Positions 7,428-17,474 of a stretch of 64,000 nt of DNA are shown here, piece by piece; within the stretch, counting starts at the first letter, position 1, and every line of letters starts with the position of its first letter. Below the pieces are notes generated by a model. That model searched no databases. It was not told the origin of the DNA and was given only the letters and a program-made list of their open reading frames with translations. The stretch is taken from positions 4,588,001-4,652,000 of the forward strand of contig NC_017030.1 in assembly GCF_000255295.1 (NCBI RefSeq). The letters are read 5' to 3'. Origin of the DNA: Corallococcus coralloides DSM 2259. Its GTDB lineage: Bacteria > Myxococcota > Myxococcia > Myxococcales > Myxococcaceae. Position numbers and translations under genes: made by a program.

Positions 7428-10400
7428 CTAGTTCTTTGCGAAGCAGCCTTCAATGCCATTGCCGGCAATGCCAGGGATGCCGGCGCCCCTTCGGGGGTCG
7501 CCACTGTCATTGAGATGTTTCTGGCCACATGTGTGTGAGAACTCATGAACCAGAATCTTGATGAGGCATTCGGGTTCGCTGGTTTTCAACTTGTCCCTGT
7601 CGAACTTCCTCTCACACCAGATGACGGAATTGGTTCCAGGCCTCTTTCGGAGATCGGTCCCTACGTAGAGCGGCTTGCAGAAGAGGTTTCCGTTCAGCAG
7701 CTCAGGGGCCGCGGCCCACGGAGCGGGAGTGCCGTGGCTGTCCTTGCAATACGGGCTGGTTGAGTCGCACTCGACATGCAGGTTTTCGCACTGCTGGACG
7801 ATGCAGTCGCGCATACACGGATCCTTGACGTGTTTTTGCGCGTAATCCTTGCACTCTTGGGTTCGCTTGGGCTTCAGGAGATCAGCGGGGCAGGTGTCTC
7901 CAGCCGTGAACAGGCCATCCGGATCAATCGAATTCGTGGGGTTCGACTGTGCGTACTGGTAGGCGGAAAGGTTGGTGACCTCGCTGGTGGTGGTCTTCCC
8001 CCCAGGCGCGGCTTTCTGGAGGAGGGGCTCCGGCTGAAGATAGTGCCCCACCGCAGGGTCGTAGAAGCGGTTCCAGTTCTCGAAGAGGTCGGTCTCGGCG
8101 TCGTGGTACTGGCCGGGGAAGCGAAGAGGTGTCCAGAAAGGGGATGCGCCCGTCTGGAAGCGGCGGTACTCGTAGGCGGAGATGACGGCGCCCTTCTGCT
8201 GCTTGGAGCCTTGGGGGAAGCCCGTCGTCGAGCAGTTGCAGACGTCTTCGTGGCAGCCCAAGTCATTGCAGGTGACGCCCTGGGTGCAGGAGGCGATGCC
8301 GGAGTTGAGGATGGCGGCGCGGACACCGGAAGCGCCGGGAGTAACCCAGTCTGTCCAGCCGCGGCCATCGGCCCACGCGCCGCGCGTCGTCAAGTCAGCG
8401 CTGGAGGCTTCATCGCGAATGGCGACGGAGTCACTGCGGTCGGCGTAACCGCTGTTGCACTGCTTGGACTCACTCCAGAGGTCGAGCCCGTCGAAGAGGA
8501 CGCGCTGCTGGAGGGTGGTGCCGGTAACGTCAGGCTGCTTCATGACGCCGCCGAAGGTGGTGGTGGTCACCTTGTAGGGATGGGGGGTTTCGATGTCGAC
8601 GCTGACACGGTTGACGTGGCCGAAGGCGTCGTACTCGCCGGTGCCGGTGACGCGGCCCTGGCCGTCCAGCGTGAGGACGGGCTTGCCGAGGTAGTCGGTG
8701 ACGAGGTGGTAGGTGCCGCAGGCGGCCGCCTGGCCGTCGCGGGCGCAGTCGGCGGTGGCGTCGGAGAGGTGGGCCCAGGAGGCGTCCAGCTTGCCGCGAA
8801 TGACGGCGACGGGCCGGCCGTCCAGCCAGACATACTCGTCCACCGGGTGGGTGGTGGAGGTGAAAGCAGAGCCATTGCCCTGGTCCACCAGGAGGCCCTG
8901 GGACTGGTTGTAGAAGTACTCGTCCTTGATGGCGGTGGGGTAGTCCTTGAGGCGGCGTCGGCCCTGGGCGTCGTAGAAGTAGTTGAACGTCAGGCCATTG
9001 ACGCTGATGGCCTTGAAGACGGTGTCGGCGCCGCCGTTGGAGGAGGGCCCAGAGGTGAAATCAAGGTGGAAGGCGTTGCCGAGTGCGTCGGCCGGACGCC
9101 AGAGCTTCTGGGAGACGCGGCCGTCGGCGTCGTAGGTGAAGGAGTGGCCGAGGGTGGCGCCCGTCTGGGTGGAGTCGCGGGAGACGAGCCGGTCCGGGTG
9201 GCCGGCGCTGGAGTAGGTGAGAGCCCAGGTGTTGGCCTCGCCGGACTCGGAGGTGCGGTTGCCGCGAGCGTCGTAGCCGAAGCCGCGCGAGGTGAAGGCG
9301 CCGCCCGTGGTGGAGAGAGTGCCGGTGGCGGACGTCAGGCGCAGCAGGCCGTCGTAGCCGTAGGTTTCGGTGAGAGGCGAGGTGGCGCCCAGCAGGCATG
9401 AGTCGGAGCGCACCAGCTGGTCCGCCCGCCACGTGTACACCTGCTTGAGGATGCCACCGTTGCCGCTGCCCGGGGTGAAGTTGGCGCCCGAGGCGAGCGT
9501 GGACACCCAGAGGGCGCGAAGGCGGCCGGTGGCGTCTCCCGTCCCGACGCTGGGAATCGTGGTGGGGCAGGAGGCGGGGGCGGCAGCGGCGTTGTCACCC
9601 AAGGCATACTCGACGCTGCCATTGCCGATGGCGGCACCGAAGTGCATGCGGTAGCCGCGCAGGCCGCCGTAGGGCTCCCAGTCCACCTGGGAGAGCAGGG
9701 CGGTCGAGGAGGAGGTTCCTCCCGTACCGTAGGTGAAGACATTCACGCGCTCGATGCGGTCGGTGAGGGCTCCGGTGCCGTAGCCGTAGATGACGACGCG
9801 GCCGTAGGGGTACGTCACCTGCGTGAGGTTGCCGTTGAGGCTGTAGGCGTAGAGCGTGTGGGGATTCTGGAAGGGCGTACCGGTGCAGGTGGTGGCGCCC
9901 GTGCGCAGGCGCACTTCCTTCACCTTGCGGCCCCAGGCGTCGTAGCTGAACCAGATGCGGCCGAAGGAGTCGTCCTGGTAGCGCATGCGGCCCAGTGTAT
10001 TGGTTAGCGTGCCGCAGGAAGCGTCGGGGCTCACCGCGGCGTCATAGCCCAGCGCGTAGAGCGTCTCCGCGCCGCCTGAGACCAGCGGCGAGACGTGGGA
10101 GACGGAGAGCGGCCGTCCCATGGCGTCGTAGCCGTAGGCGAGGTGGTCGCGGACGTGGGCCGAGGCCATGGCGGGCGTCTGCTTCACCACGGAGTGTCCC
10201 TGCGAGTCGTAGGCGAAGCGGGTAGTGCCCGCCGTGCTTCCGCTGCCAGTGGCCGCGAGCGTCGCCTCCACCACGTTGCCGAAGTCGTCGTACTGGTAGC
10301 GCGAGGCATTGGCGGAAGGCGTTGCCGTCGCGCAGTTGGTGCTGGCGGCAAGGCCCGTGTCTACGCTGGTGACGTTGCCATGCGCGTCACGCTTGAAGCA

Positions 10401-13175
10401 GGTGCGTGTCGTGGTGCCAGCCGTCGGATGCTCATCAATGCGCTGCAGCTGATTGGCACCGTCATATTGCATCGCGGTGCAGGCCGCCGACGTCGGCTGG
10501 CCGTCCGTGCCCACCGCGCACCATGCAGGAGGCGCGTTGAAGGGCTTGCCTTCACCCGTGAGGTTGTTGGTGGCGTCGTAGCTCTTCGTGGCAACGAAGC
10601 TGCCCGTGCCCGTGCCCGTCTTCGTCCAGGTGGGACGGCGGTGCGCGTCCACGGCGTAGGAGAGAAGTCGACGGGTGTTGCCGGAGGCGTCGAGGTAGCG
10701 CTCCTCATTCACCGTGCCGTCGGGCCAGTAGGTGTACGTCACCTTCTCAGACCAGGTGGCCGCGGTCGCGGTGGAGGACCTGGCCTTCCACTGGAGCTTG
10801 TCGGTGAGGGTGCCGCCCGTGCAACCGGAGGTGGTGCCCTGGCGGTAGCAGGAGACGTCGTAGTTGCCCTCCGGCAGTTGCACGTATGTCTGATTGCCTG
10901 CGGAGTCGTAGCCGTAGCCGGTCACCACGTCCGGTTGACCCGTGACCCTCACGGTCTGCGTCAGGAGTTGCTTGTCGAGATAGGTGGAGAGGAAGGTGAC
11001 GCCGTTCGCGTCGACCATCTCCGTGACATGCCCGCCAGCGTCATAGGCGTTGAAGAGCGTGTCGATGGGCGTGCTTGTGAGGCCGGCCGGGTACAGGGCC
11101 ACCTTCTGCAACTGGTTGCGGCGGGGCGTCGTCTCCGTGTCCGCCCAATAATAGTTGCGCGTCACGGGGAACACCGTGCCGGTGGCGCAGTCCGTGGCGG
11201 CCTCGCTTGAGACGAGGCAGGGGCCATGTTGCTCGACGGTGCGGCCGAAGGGGTCCGCCGTGCTCTCGCCTGTACGGATAGTGAGGAAGAAGGTGCCCCG
11301 CCACTGCTGCTCGCTGCTCCAGGTGCCGGTGGAGGCGTTGAAAACGCGCGTCCAGCCGGAGCTTATGGCGGCCGAGAGGCGGCCGGTGGCGTCGTAGCGG
11401 TTGAAGGTACGGGCCTTCTGGCCAGCCGCGCCCAGCACGCTGGCCTTCTCCGAGGAGGACAGCAACTGCTCGCCGTTGGGGCCGTAGGTGTAAGAGAAGG
11501 CTTCTTCCGCCAGGGCGCCGGTGCCCGTCATGTCCTGGGCACCGCGCTTGACGCTCGTCTTCTCCAGAAGCGAGGCCGGCACGCTGGTGCTCGACGGGGC
11601 GGCGTAGGAGTAGACCTCCCAGAAGTCGCGCTTGTCCTTCTTGGCCTTGAGGAAACCGGGGGAGGTGCTGGTGGCGCACTCCCACTCGTTGCGCTCGTTG
11701 CCGGGGCTGCACGCGCCCGCGACGGTGCAGGAATCAACCGTCCGGTAGAGACGGGGGCCCGTGGCCTGGCTGGCGTTGGTGAGCGTCTCGAAGGACTGCA
11801 TGAAGCCGGCAGAACCGCTGGTGCCGTCACCGCGGCCGGCGTTGCTGTTGGTGAGGTCGCGCTTGCTGGGGGCCACGCCGCAGCAGTTGCTGCCGGGCTG
11901 GCAGGAGGTGCTCTGCGAGGTGCCCACCGCTAGCTGCTCCCCGGCGCCCGTCACCGACGTCACCTTGCCAGTGGAGCTGCCCTGTGAGTCCAGCGAGTAG
12001 GTGTGCGTCATGACGAGCACGTTGCCGGTGGAGACCTTCAGCGCATTGCTGGTGAAGGTGTACGTGCGCACGGTGCTGGGCGTGGTGGCGGAGACAATAT
12101 GCCCGGCGACTTCCGTGCTGCCCTCCAACTGGTAGGCGTAGGTGACGGCAGGCGAGGACTCTCCCCGGCGCGTGACACTGCGAAGCACGCAGTGCGAGCC
12201 GTTGTAGGGGTAAGGCCTGTGGAGTGAGACGTACTGGAAGTCCATGGCGCCGGATGCGCCGGTGACGGAGGCCAGGTAGGGGACGCCTGGGGTGCTGCCC
12301 ATCGCGGCGGCTGGTAAGCACACTGGGCCGGGCGGCGCGGCATAGGCCAGGGTGGCCAGCGTGACATCCTTAGGCGAGACGATGCGGCTGAGGAAGTAGC
12401 GCGTCTGGCCGCCGACGGACTCCAGGTGCTTGGCCTCGAAGACGAGCTTGCGGCCGCCGACTTCCACCAGCGTGAAGCCCGTGGCCGTCTTCTGCAGCCG
12501 CTCGCGCTTGCTGCCGGAGTTGGTGGAAGCGGTGGCCGAGCAGGTGGTGCCGGTGCAGGGGGTGAAGTGGGACTGAGCGCCATTGCCCCGGACGACCGTC
12601 CAGCGCGAGGACGTCAGGTGCACGAAGCTGTAGTACTCGTGGGACCAGTGGAGGGAGGACTGACTGCCGAGGACGCCGCCGAAGGGCTTGGGCACATTGT
12701 TGACGACGTTGCCGGTGTAGGACCAGGCGGCGGAGTCGGACGTGTAGAAGCGGCGCAGTGTCAGGGCGCCCGTGGCGCTGCCCAGCTCCAGGTCGGTCTC
12801 CACCAGGATGCTCTCGCCAGAGGCGGCATTGACCGGGTCACCCGCGGTCGGGAGGCGCTCGCCTTCCGGGCTGCAACGGCAATTGCCGTCCTCGCAGGGC
12901 AGGGGCGGGGTGGCGCAAGCCCAGGTGCTGCGGCAGCAGCTGGCGGCGTTGTTGGGGGCGCCCGGGGCGGGGTTGACGGGGTTGCAGAAGGGGTCGTCCT
13001 TGCAATTCGTGAGGTCGCCGCAGCGGGAGCTGCCGTCACAGGTGCACTGCACCTGTTTGCCATCATCGCAATGAGTGATGATGTTGTTGACACACGAGTC
13101 CTGGGCAAGGCCGACGCCGGGCAGACACGCCAGCACCGCGGCCAGCAAGGCCAGAGGCTTGAAGGAAGATGACAT
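7428..13175 (-). CDS. Secreted RHS-repeat protein with C-terminal HExxH (metallopeptidase-like) tip
   Basis: The protein has 1915 residues from the ATG at 13175, where a Sec signal begins (MSSSFKPLALLAAVLACLPG, cleavage near GLAQ). After it comes a Cys-rich stretch (about residues 25-110), then a DUF6531-like opening (AGDPVNAASGES). A long series of RHS/YD repeats of the type YDAxGR follows, and then the RHS-associated core (FPGQYHDAETDLFENWNRFY, DPAVGHYLQPEP) ending at DPDGLF. The last 159 residues form a distinct tip with twelve Cys and the motif LVHEFSHTCGQKH (7533-7547 encodes HEFSH). That tip resembles a zinc metallopeptidase; being Cys-rich it should act outside the cytoplasm. RHS proteins encapsulate and deliver such tips. 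A 137-residue Cys-rich lipoprotein gene precedes it by 35 bases and a lipoprotein gene follows by 6. Confidence 0.92.
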   Translation of the reverse strand: MSSSFKPLALLAAVLACLPGVGLAQDSCVNNIITHCDDGKQVQCTCDGSSRCGDLTNCKDDPFCNPVNPAPGAPNNAASCCRSTWACATPPLPCEDGNCRCSPEGERLPTAGDPVNAASGESILVETDLELGSATGALTLRRFYTSDSAAWSYTGNVVNNVPKPFGGVLGSQSSLHWSHEYYSFVHLTSSRWTVVRGNGAQSHFTPCTGTTCSATASTNSGSKRERLQKTATGFTLVEVGGRKLVFEAKHLESVGGQTRYFLSRIVSPKDVTLATLAYAAPPGPVCLPAAAMGSTPGVPYLASVTGASGAMDFQYVSLHRPYPYNGSHCVLRSVTRRGESSPAVTYAYQLEGSTEVAGHIVSATTPSTVRTYTFTSNALKVSTGNVLVMTHTYSLDSQGSSTGKVTSVTGAGEQLAVGTSQSTSCQPGSNCCGVAPSKRDLTNSNAGRGDGTSGSAGFMQSFETLTNASQATGPRLYRTVDSCTVAGACSPGNERNEWECATSTSPGFLKAKKDKRDFWEVYSYAAPSSTSVPASLLEKTSVKRGAQDMTGTGALAEEAFSYTYGPNGEQLLSSSEKASVLGAAGQKARTFNRYDATGRLSAAISSGWTRVFNASTGTWSSEQQWRGTFFLTIRTGESTADPFGRTVEQHGPCLVSSEAATDCATGTVFPVTRNYYWADTETTPRRNQLQKVALYPAGLTSTPIDTLFNAYDAGGHVTEMVDANGVTFLSTYLDKQLLTQTVRVTGQPDVVTGYGYDSAGNQTYVQLPEGNYDVSCYRQGTTSGCTGGTLTDKLQWKARSSTATAATWSEKVTYTYWPDGTVNEERYLDASGNTRRLLSYAVDAHRRPTWTKTGTGTGSFVATKSYDATNNLTGEGKPFNAPPAWCAVGTDGQPTSAACTAMQYDGANQLQRIDEHPTAGTTTRTCFKRDAHGNVTSVDTGLAASTNCATATPSANASRYQYDDFGNVVEATLAATGSGSTAGTTRFAYDSQGHSVVKQTPAMASAHVRDHLAYGYDAMGRPLSVSHVSPLVSGGAETLYALGYDAAVSPDASCGTLTNTLGRMRYQDDSFGRIWFSYDAWGRKVKEVRLRTGATTCTGTPFQNPHTLYAYSLNGNLTQVTYPYGRVVIYGYGTGALTDRIERVNVFTYGTGGTSSSTALLSQVDWEPYGGLRGYRMHFGAAIGNGSVEYALGDNAAAAPASCPTTIPSVGTGDATGRLRALWVSTLASGANFTPGSGNGGILKQVYTWRADQLVRSDSCLLGATSPLTETYGYDGLLRLTSATGTLSTTGGAFTSRGFGYDARGNRTSESGEANTWALTYSSAGHPDRLVSRDSTQTGATLGHSFTYDADGRVSQKLWRPADALGNAFHLDFTSGPSSNGGADTVFKAISVNGLTFNYFYDAQGRRRLKDYPTAIKDEYFYNQSQGLLVDQGNGSAFTSTTHPVDEYVWLDGRPVAVIRGKLDASWAHLSDATADCARDGQAAACGTYHLVTDYLGKPVLTLDGQGRVTGTGEYDAFGHVNRVSVDIETPHPYKVTTTTFGGVMKQPDVTGTTLQQRVLFDGLDLWSESKQCNSGYADRSDSVAIRDEASSADLTTRGAWADGRGWTDWVTPGASGVRAAILNSGIASCTQGVTCNDLGCHEDVCNCSTTGFPQGSKQQKGAVISAYEYRRFQTGASPFWTPLRFPGQYHDAETDLFENWNRFYDPAVGHYLQPEPLLQKAAPGGKTTTSEVTNLSAYQYAQSNPTNSIDPDGLFTAGDTCPADLLKPKRTQECKDYAQKHVKDPCMRDCIVQQCENLHVECDSTSPYCKDSHGTPAPWAAAPELLNGNLFCKPLYVGTDLRKRPGTNSVIWCERKFDRDKLKTSEPECLIKILVHEFSHTCGQKHLNDSGDPRRGAGIPGIAGNGIEGCFAKN

Positions 13176-13210
13176 GAATTGAGGAGTTCCTGAAAGAAGC
13201 CAGGCGGATG

Positions 13211-13624
13211 TCAGCGGTTGGTTTCGGGAGCCCGAGAAGCAGCGGCGGCGGCCTTCCAGGAGGAAGGCGGCACGCACAAGCGCTCCGGGGTGTTGGGCAG
13301 CAGTTGCTGGCAACGCCAGTCAACGGGGCAGTCCGTGGGCTTCTGGCAGGTGCGGCTGCAGAAGTAGCCCACTTCCGCGCGGGCGGCGCCCCCTGGAGCG
13401 GCGTGCAGGCACAGCCCGGACGCACAATCCGAGTGCGAGCCCTGGGTGCAATCCTCACCCAAAGCCATACGCCCCGTGCCACTCCCCTGGGGCCGGTGCT
13501 CCGTCAGGACTGGCGGCGAAGCCGCCGCTGCGCTCTCGCGCGAGGTCCCGCTCTCGCTACACCCTGCCAGGGACAGCAGGGCCAACCCCCCCCAGAAACG
13601 ACTTCCCCCAACGCACACCCTCAT
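13211..13624 (-). CDS. Cys-rich lipoprotein upstream of the RHS gene
   Basis: This 137-residue protein has an N-terminal signal and lipobox LSLAGC (Cys at residue 22). After an Ala/Ser/Pro linker it contains a Cys-rich module with CTQGSHSDCASGLC, CSRTCQKPTDCP and WRCQQLLPN, a pattern common in extracellular Cys-rich domains of myxobacteria. It is the first gene of the RHS operon: an exact TTGACA hexamer lies about 50 bases upstream and the RHS start follows 35 bases after its stop. The RHS protein itself also begins with a Cys-rich region, so the two may contact each other on the cell surface; this is inferred. No enzymatic motif is visible. Confidence 0.82.
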   Translation of the reverse strand: MRVCVGGSRFWGGLALLSLAGCSESGTSRESAAAASPPVLTEHRPQGSGTGRMALGEDCTQGSHSDCASGLCLHAAPGGAARAEVGYFCSRTCQKPTDCPVDWRCQQLLPNTPERLCVPPSSWKAAAAASRAPETNR

Positions 13625-13627
13625 GTC

Positions 13628-13651
13628 GGACTTCTCCTATTTCCGAAGTCC
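13628..13651. repeat. 7-bp inverted repeat at the start of the RHS operon
   Basis: GGACTTC (13628-13634) and GAAGTCC (13645-13651) are perfect inverted copies separated by 10 bases. The repeat overlaps the proposed -10 region and places the Shine-Dalgarno region of the Cys-rich lipoprotein gene in the loop and arm. It could be an operator or an mRNA hairpin limiting translation. Confidence 0.45.
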
Positions 13652-13679
13652 TAAACAGTATTCTCTCAAACATTGTCAA
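13650..13679 (-). promoter_or_regulatory. Candidate sigma-70-type promoter of the RHS operon
   Basis: On the minus strand a perfect TTGACA (13674-13679) is followed after 18 bases by TTTAGG (13650-13655) in a locally AT-rich stretch. The start codon of the first gene is at 13624, giving a short leader. The -35 is exact; the -10 matches three of six positions. Confidence 0.45.
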
Positions 13680-13835
13680 GAAGACATTCTGGAGCGCATG
13701 AAAAGCTTTGCCGTGCAAGCTGTCAGTGACGAAACCCGAGCCGGAACCGTGACGTCTGATTCTGGCCAGGGTCCCTGTCCCCACGGCCCTATCCGCACGG
13801 GTTGAAGCGGACTTCCCCCTGCGCTACACCGCTCC

Positions 13836-15864
<2,029 letters not shown>

Positions 15865-15994
15865 CGGGCGCCGGTGGGCGGGGGCCTGCACGCTCGGCCC
15901 CTGTCCGCTGGATGACAGGAACCGACACGCCATGCCATGGTGCGCTCATCCGGGCGCACCCGTCGCGCCCCATTCAATTTTGGAGGGCGTTTCC

Positions 15995-16399
15995 ATGGAC
16001 CCGAGTCAGCGCGAGGAGCAGCAGTTCGGCACGTTCATCACCGGCTCGCCGACGGCGACGTCGGATGAGAAGACGATGGGGATGCTGGCCCACCTGGGCT
16101 CCATCGCCGGTGTCGTCGTGGGCGCGGGCTTCCTGGGCTGGGCGGTGCCGCTGTTCCTGATGCTGACCAAGGGCAAGGAGTCGTCCTTCGTCCGCGCGCA
16201 CGCGGTGGAGTCGCTCAACTTCCAGATCACCACCTTCATCGCGATGGCCATCTCCGCGGTGCTGATGTGCGCGGTGATCGGCTTCGTCCTGGCGCCCCTG
16301 GTGGCGATCGTGTCGATCATCTTCACGGTCATCGCCGGCCTGAAGGCCAACGACGGCGAGCTCTACCGCTACCCCGTGAACATCCGGCTGGTGAAGTAG
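15995..16399 (+). CDS. DUF4870 domain membrane protein
   Basis: The 134-residue protein starts at the ATG at 15995, with TGGAGGG nine bases upstream. After a hydrophilic N-terminus it has TSDEKTMGMLAHLGSIAGVV, the characteristic start of DUF4870 (Tic20-like) proteins. Three hydrophobic segments follow, with the cytoplasmic motif RAHAVESLNFQIT between the second and third and TVIAGLKANDGELYRYPVNI at the end. These are small integral membrane proteins of unknown function found widely in bacteria. It lies 130 bases after thiC on the same strand and ends 3 bases before the convergent moaA stop. No link to thiamine synthesis is indicated. Confidence 0.88.
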   Translation: MDPSQREEQQFGTFITGSPTATSDEKTMGMLAHLGSIAGVVVGAGFLGWAVPLFLMLTKGKESSFVRAHAVESLNFQITTFIAMAISAVLMCAVIGFVLAPLVAIVSIIFTVIAGLKANDGELYRYPVNIRLVK

Positions 16400-16402
16400 C
16401 CC

Positions 16403-17407
16403 TCAGCCGCCAATGCCCATCATGGGCAGGAGCGTGGCGCCGTTTCCGGCCTCCGTGAAACGGTGCCCCTCCGGCTTCTCCCCGAGCGCGCGGCGCACGG
16501 CCACGGCCAGCTCCGCGTCCGTCGCGCCGCCCCGGATGAGCTGATGCAGCGGCGCCTGAGCCCGGCCGCCCAGGCAGCTGCGCAGGTCGCCGTTGGACGC
16601 CACCCGCACCCGGTTGCAGCCCCCGCAGAAGTTCTGCGTCAGCGGCGAGATGAACCCCACGCGCCCGCTGTCCATGCGCCAGTAGCGCGCCGGTCCGGAC
16701 GTGGGCGACGCGGCGCTCTCCTGCGGCTCCTCGGTGAGGACGCTGCCGGAGGCCGCCAGGCGCTCCAGCAGCTCCGCCGTGGGCACCGGCGTGCCCTGGC
16801 CAAAGGGCATCAGCTCGATGAAGCGCGGGGTGATGCCGCGCGCGTGCGCGTACGTCACCAGCTCCGGTACCTCCGCGTCGTTGATGCCGCGCATCACCAC
16901 GACGTTGAGCTTCAGCGACTGGAAGCCCGCGCCCGCCGCCGCGTCGATGCCGCGCAGCACCGCCTCGAAGTCGCCCTGCTTGGAGATGCGCCGGAACACC
17001 TCCGCGGACAGCGTGTCCAGGCTCAGGTTGAGCTGGGTGACGCCCGCGTCGCGCAGCGGCCCGGCCAGTGACTCCAGGCGGCTCGCGTTGGTGGTGATGG
17101 CCAGGTGCTCCACGCCGGGCACCGCGGCGATGCGTTTCGCGATGTCGAGGATGTCCGGCCGGGCGAGCGGCTCGCCGCCCGTCAGGCGCACGCGGCGGAT
17201 GCCCATGCGCGCGAAGACGGAGACGATGCGCTCGAACTCGCCCGCGTCGAGCAGGTCCTTCTTCCCGCCCCAGGATGCCGGCGAGCAGTAGGTGCAGCGG
17301 AAGTTGCAGCGGTCCGTGACGCTCAGCCGCAGGTACGTCATGCGCCGCCCCTGCGCGTCACACAGCGGTGGGGCGAGCGGATCGGGAGCGGGCAGGGGGG
17401 CGGTCAT
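16403..17407 (-). CDS. moaA: GTP 3',8-cyclase MoaA
   Basis: MoaA is a radical-SAM enzyme making the first intermediate of molybdenum cofactor from GTP, together with MoaC. With the start MTAPLPAPDPLA at 17407 the protein has 334 residues; ATGs at 17428 and 17437 would extend it and cannot be excluded. The N-terminal SAM cluster motif is CNFRCTYC (Cys 34, 38, 41). The C-terminal cluster motif is NFCGGCNRVRVASNGDLRSC, and the protein ends in Gly-Gly, which is required in MoaA proteins. Radical-SAM GGEP is present (RLTGGEPLARPD). It follows the HD-GYP gene on the same strand after a short gap. Users of the cofactor in this window include the IorB-like enzyme, and moeA is at 54 kb. Confidence 0.95.
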   Translation of the reverse strand: MTAPLPAPDPLAPPLCDAQGRRMTYLRLSVTDRCNFRCTYCSPASWGGKKDLLDAGEFERIVSVFARMGIRRVRLTGGEPLARPDILDIAKRIAAVPGVEHLAITTNASRLESLAGPLRDAGVTQLNLSLDTLSAEVFRRISKQGDFEAVLRGIDAAAGAGFQSLKLNVVVMRGINDAEVPELVTYAHARGITPRFIELMPFGQGTPVPTAELLERLAASGSVLTEEPQESAASPTSGPARYWRMDSGRVGFISPLTQNFCGGCNRVRVASNGDLRSCLGGRAQAPLHQLIRGGATDAELAVAVRRALGEKPEGHRFTEAGNGATLLPMMGIGG

Positions 17408-17474
17408 CGCGGGGCCTTCCGCCTTCATGGATAGCAACCCCCGTGCGGAAAGGCACCGCTTCCCGCGGTCTGCC

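Noticed and set aside
7776-9401. Plus-strand frame of 541 codons opposite the RHS gene
   Set aside because: Val/Gly/Ala-rich shadow of the YD repeats with no ribosome site and no domain.
13176-13313. N-terminal extension of the RHS protein by 46 residues
   Set aside because: The extension lies before a perfect Sec signal starting at 13175 and overlaps the upstream lipoprotein gene; there is no support for an earlier start.
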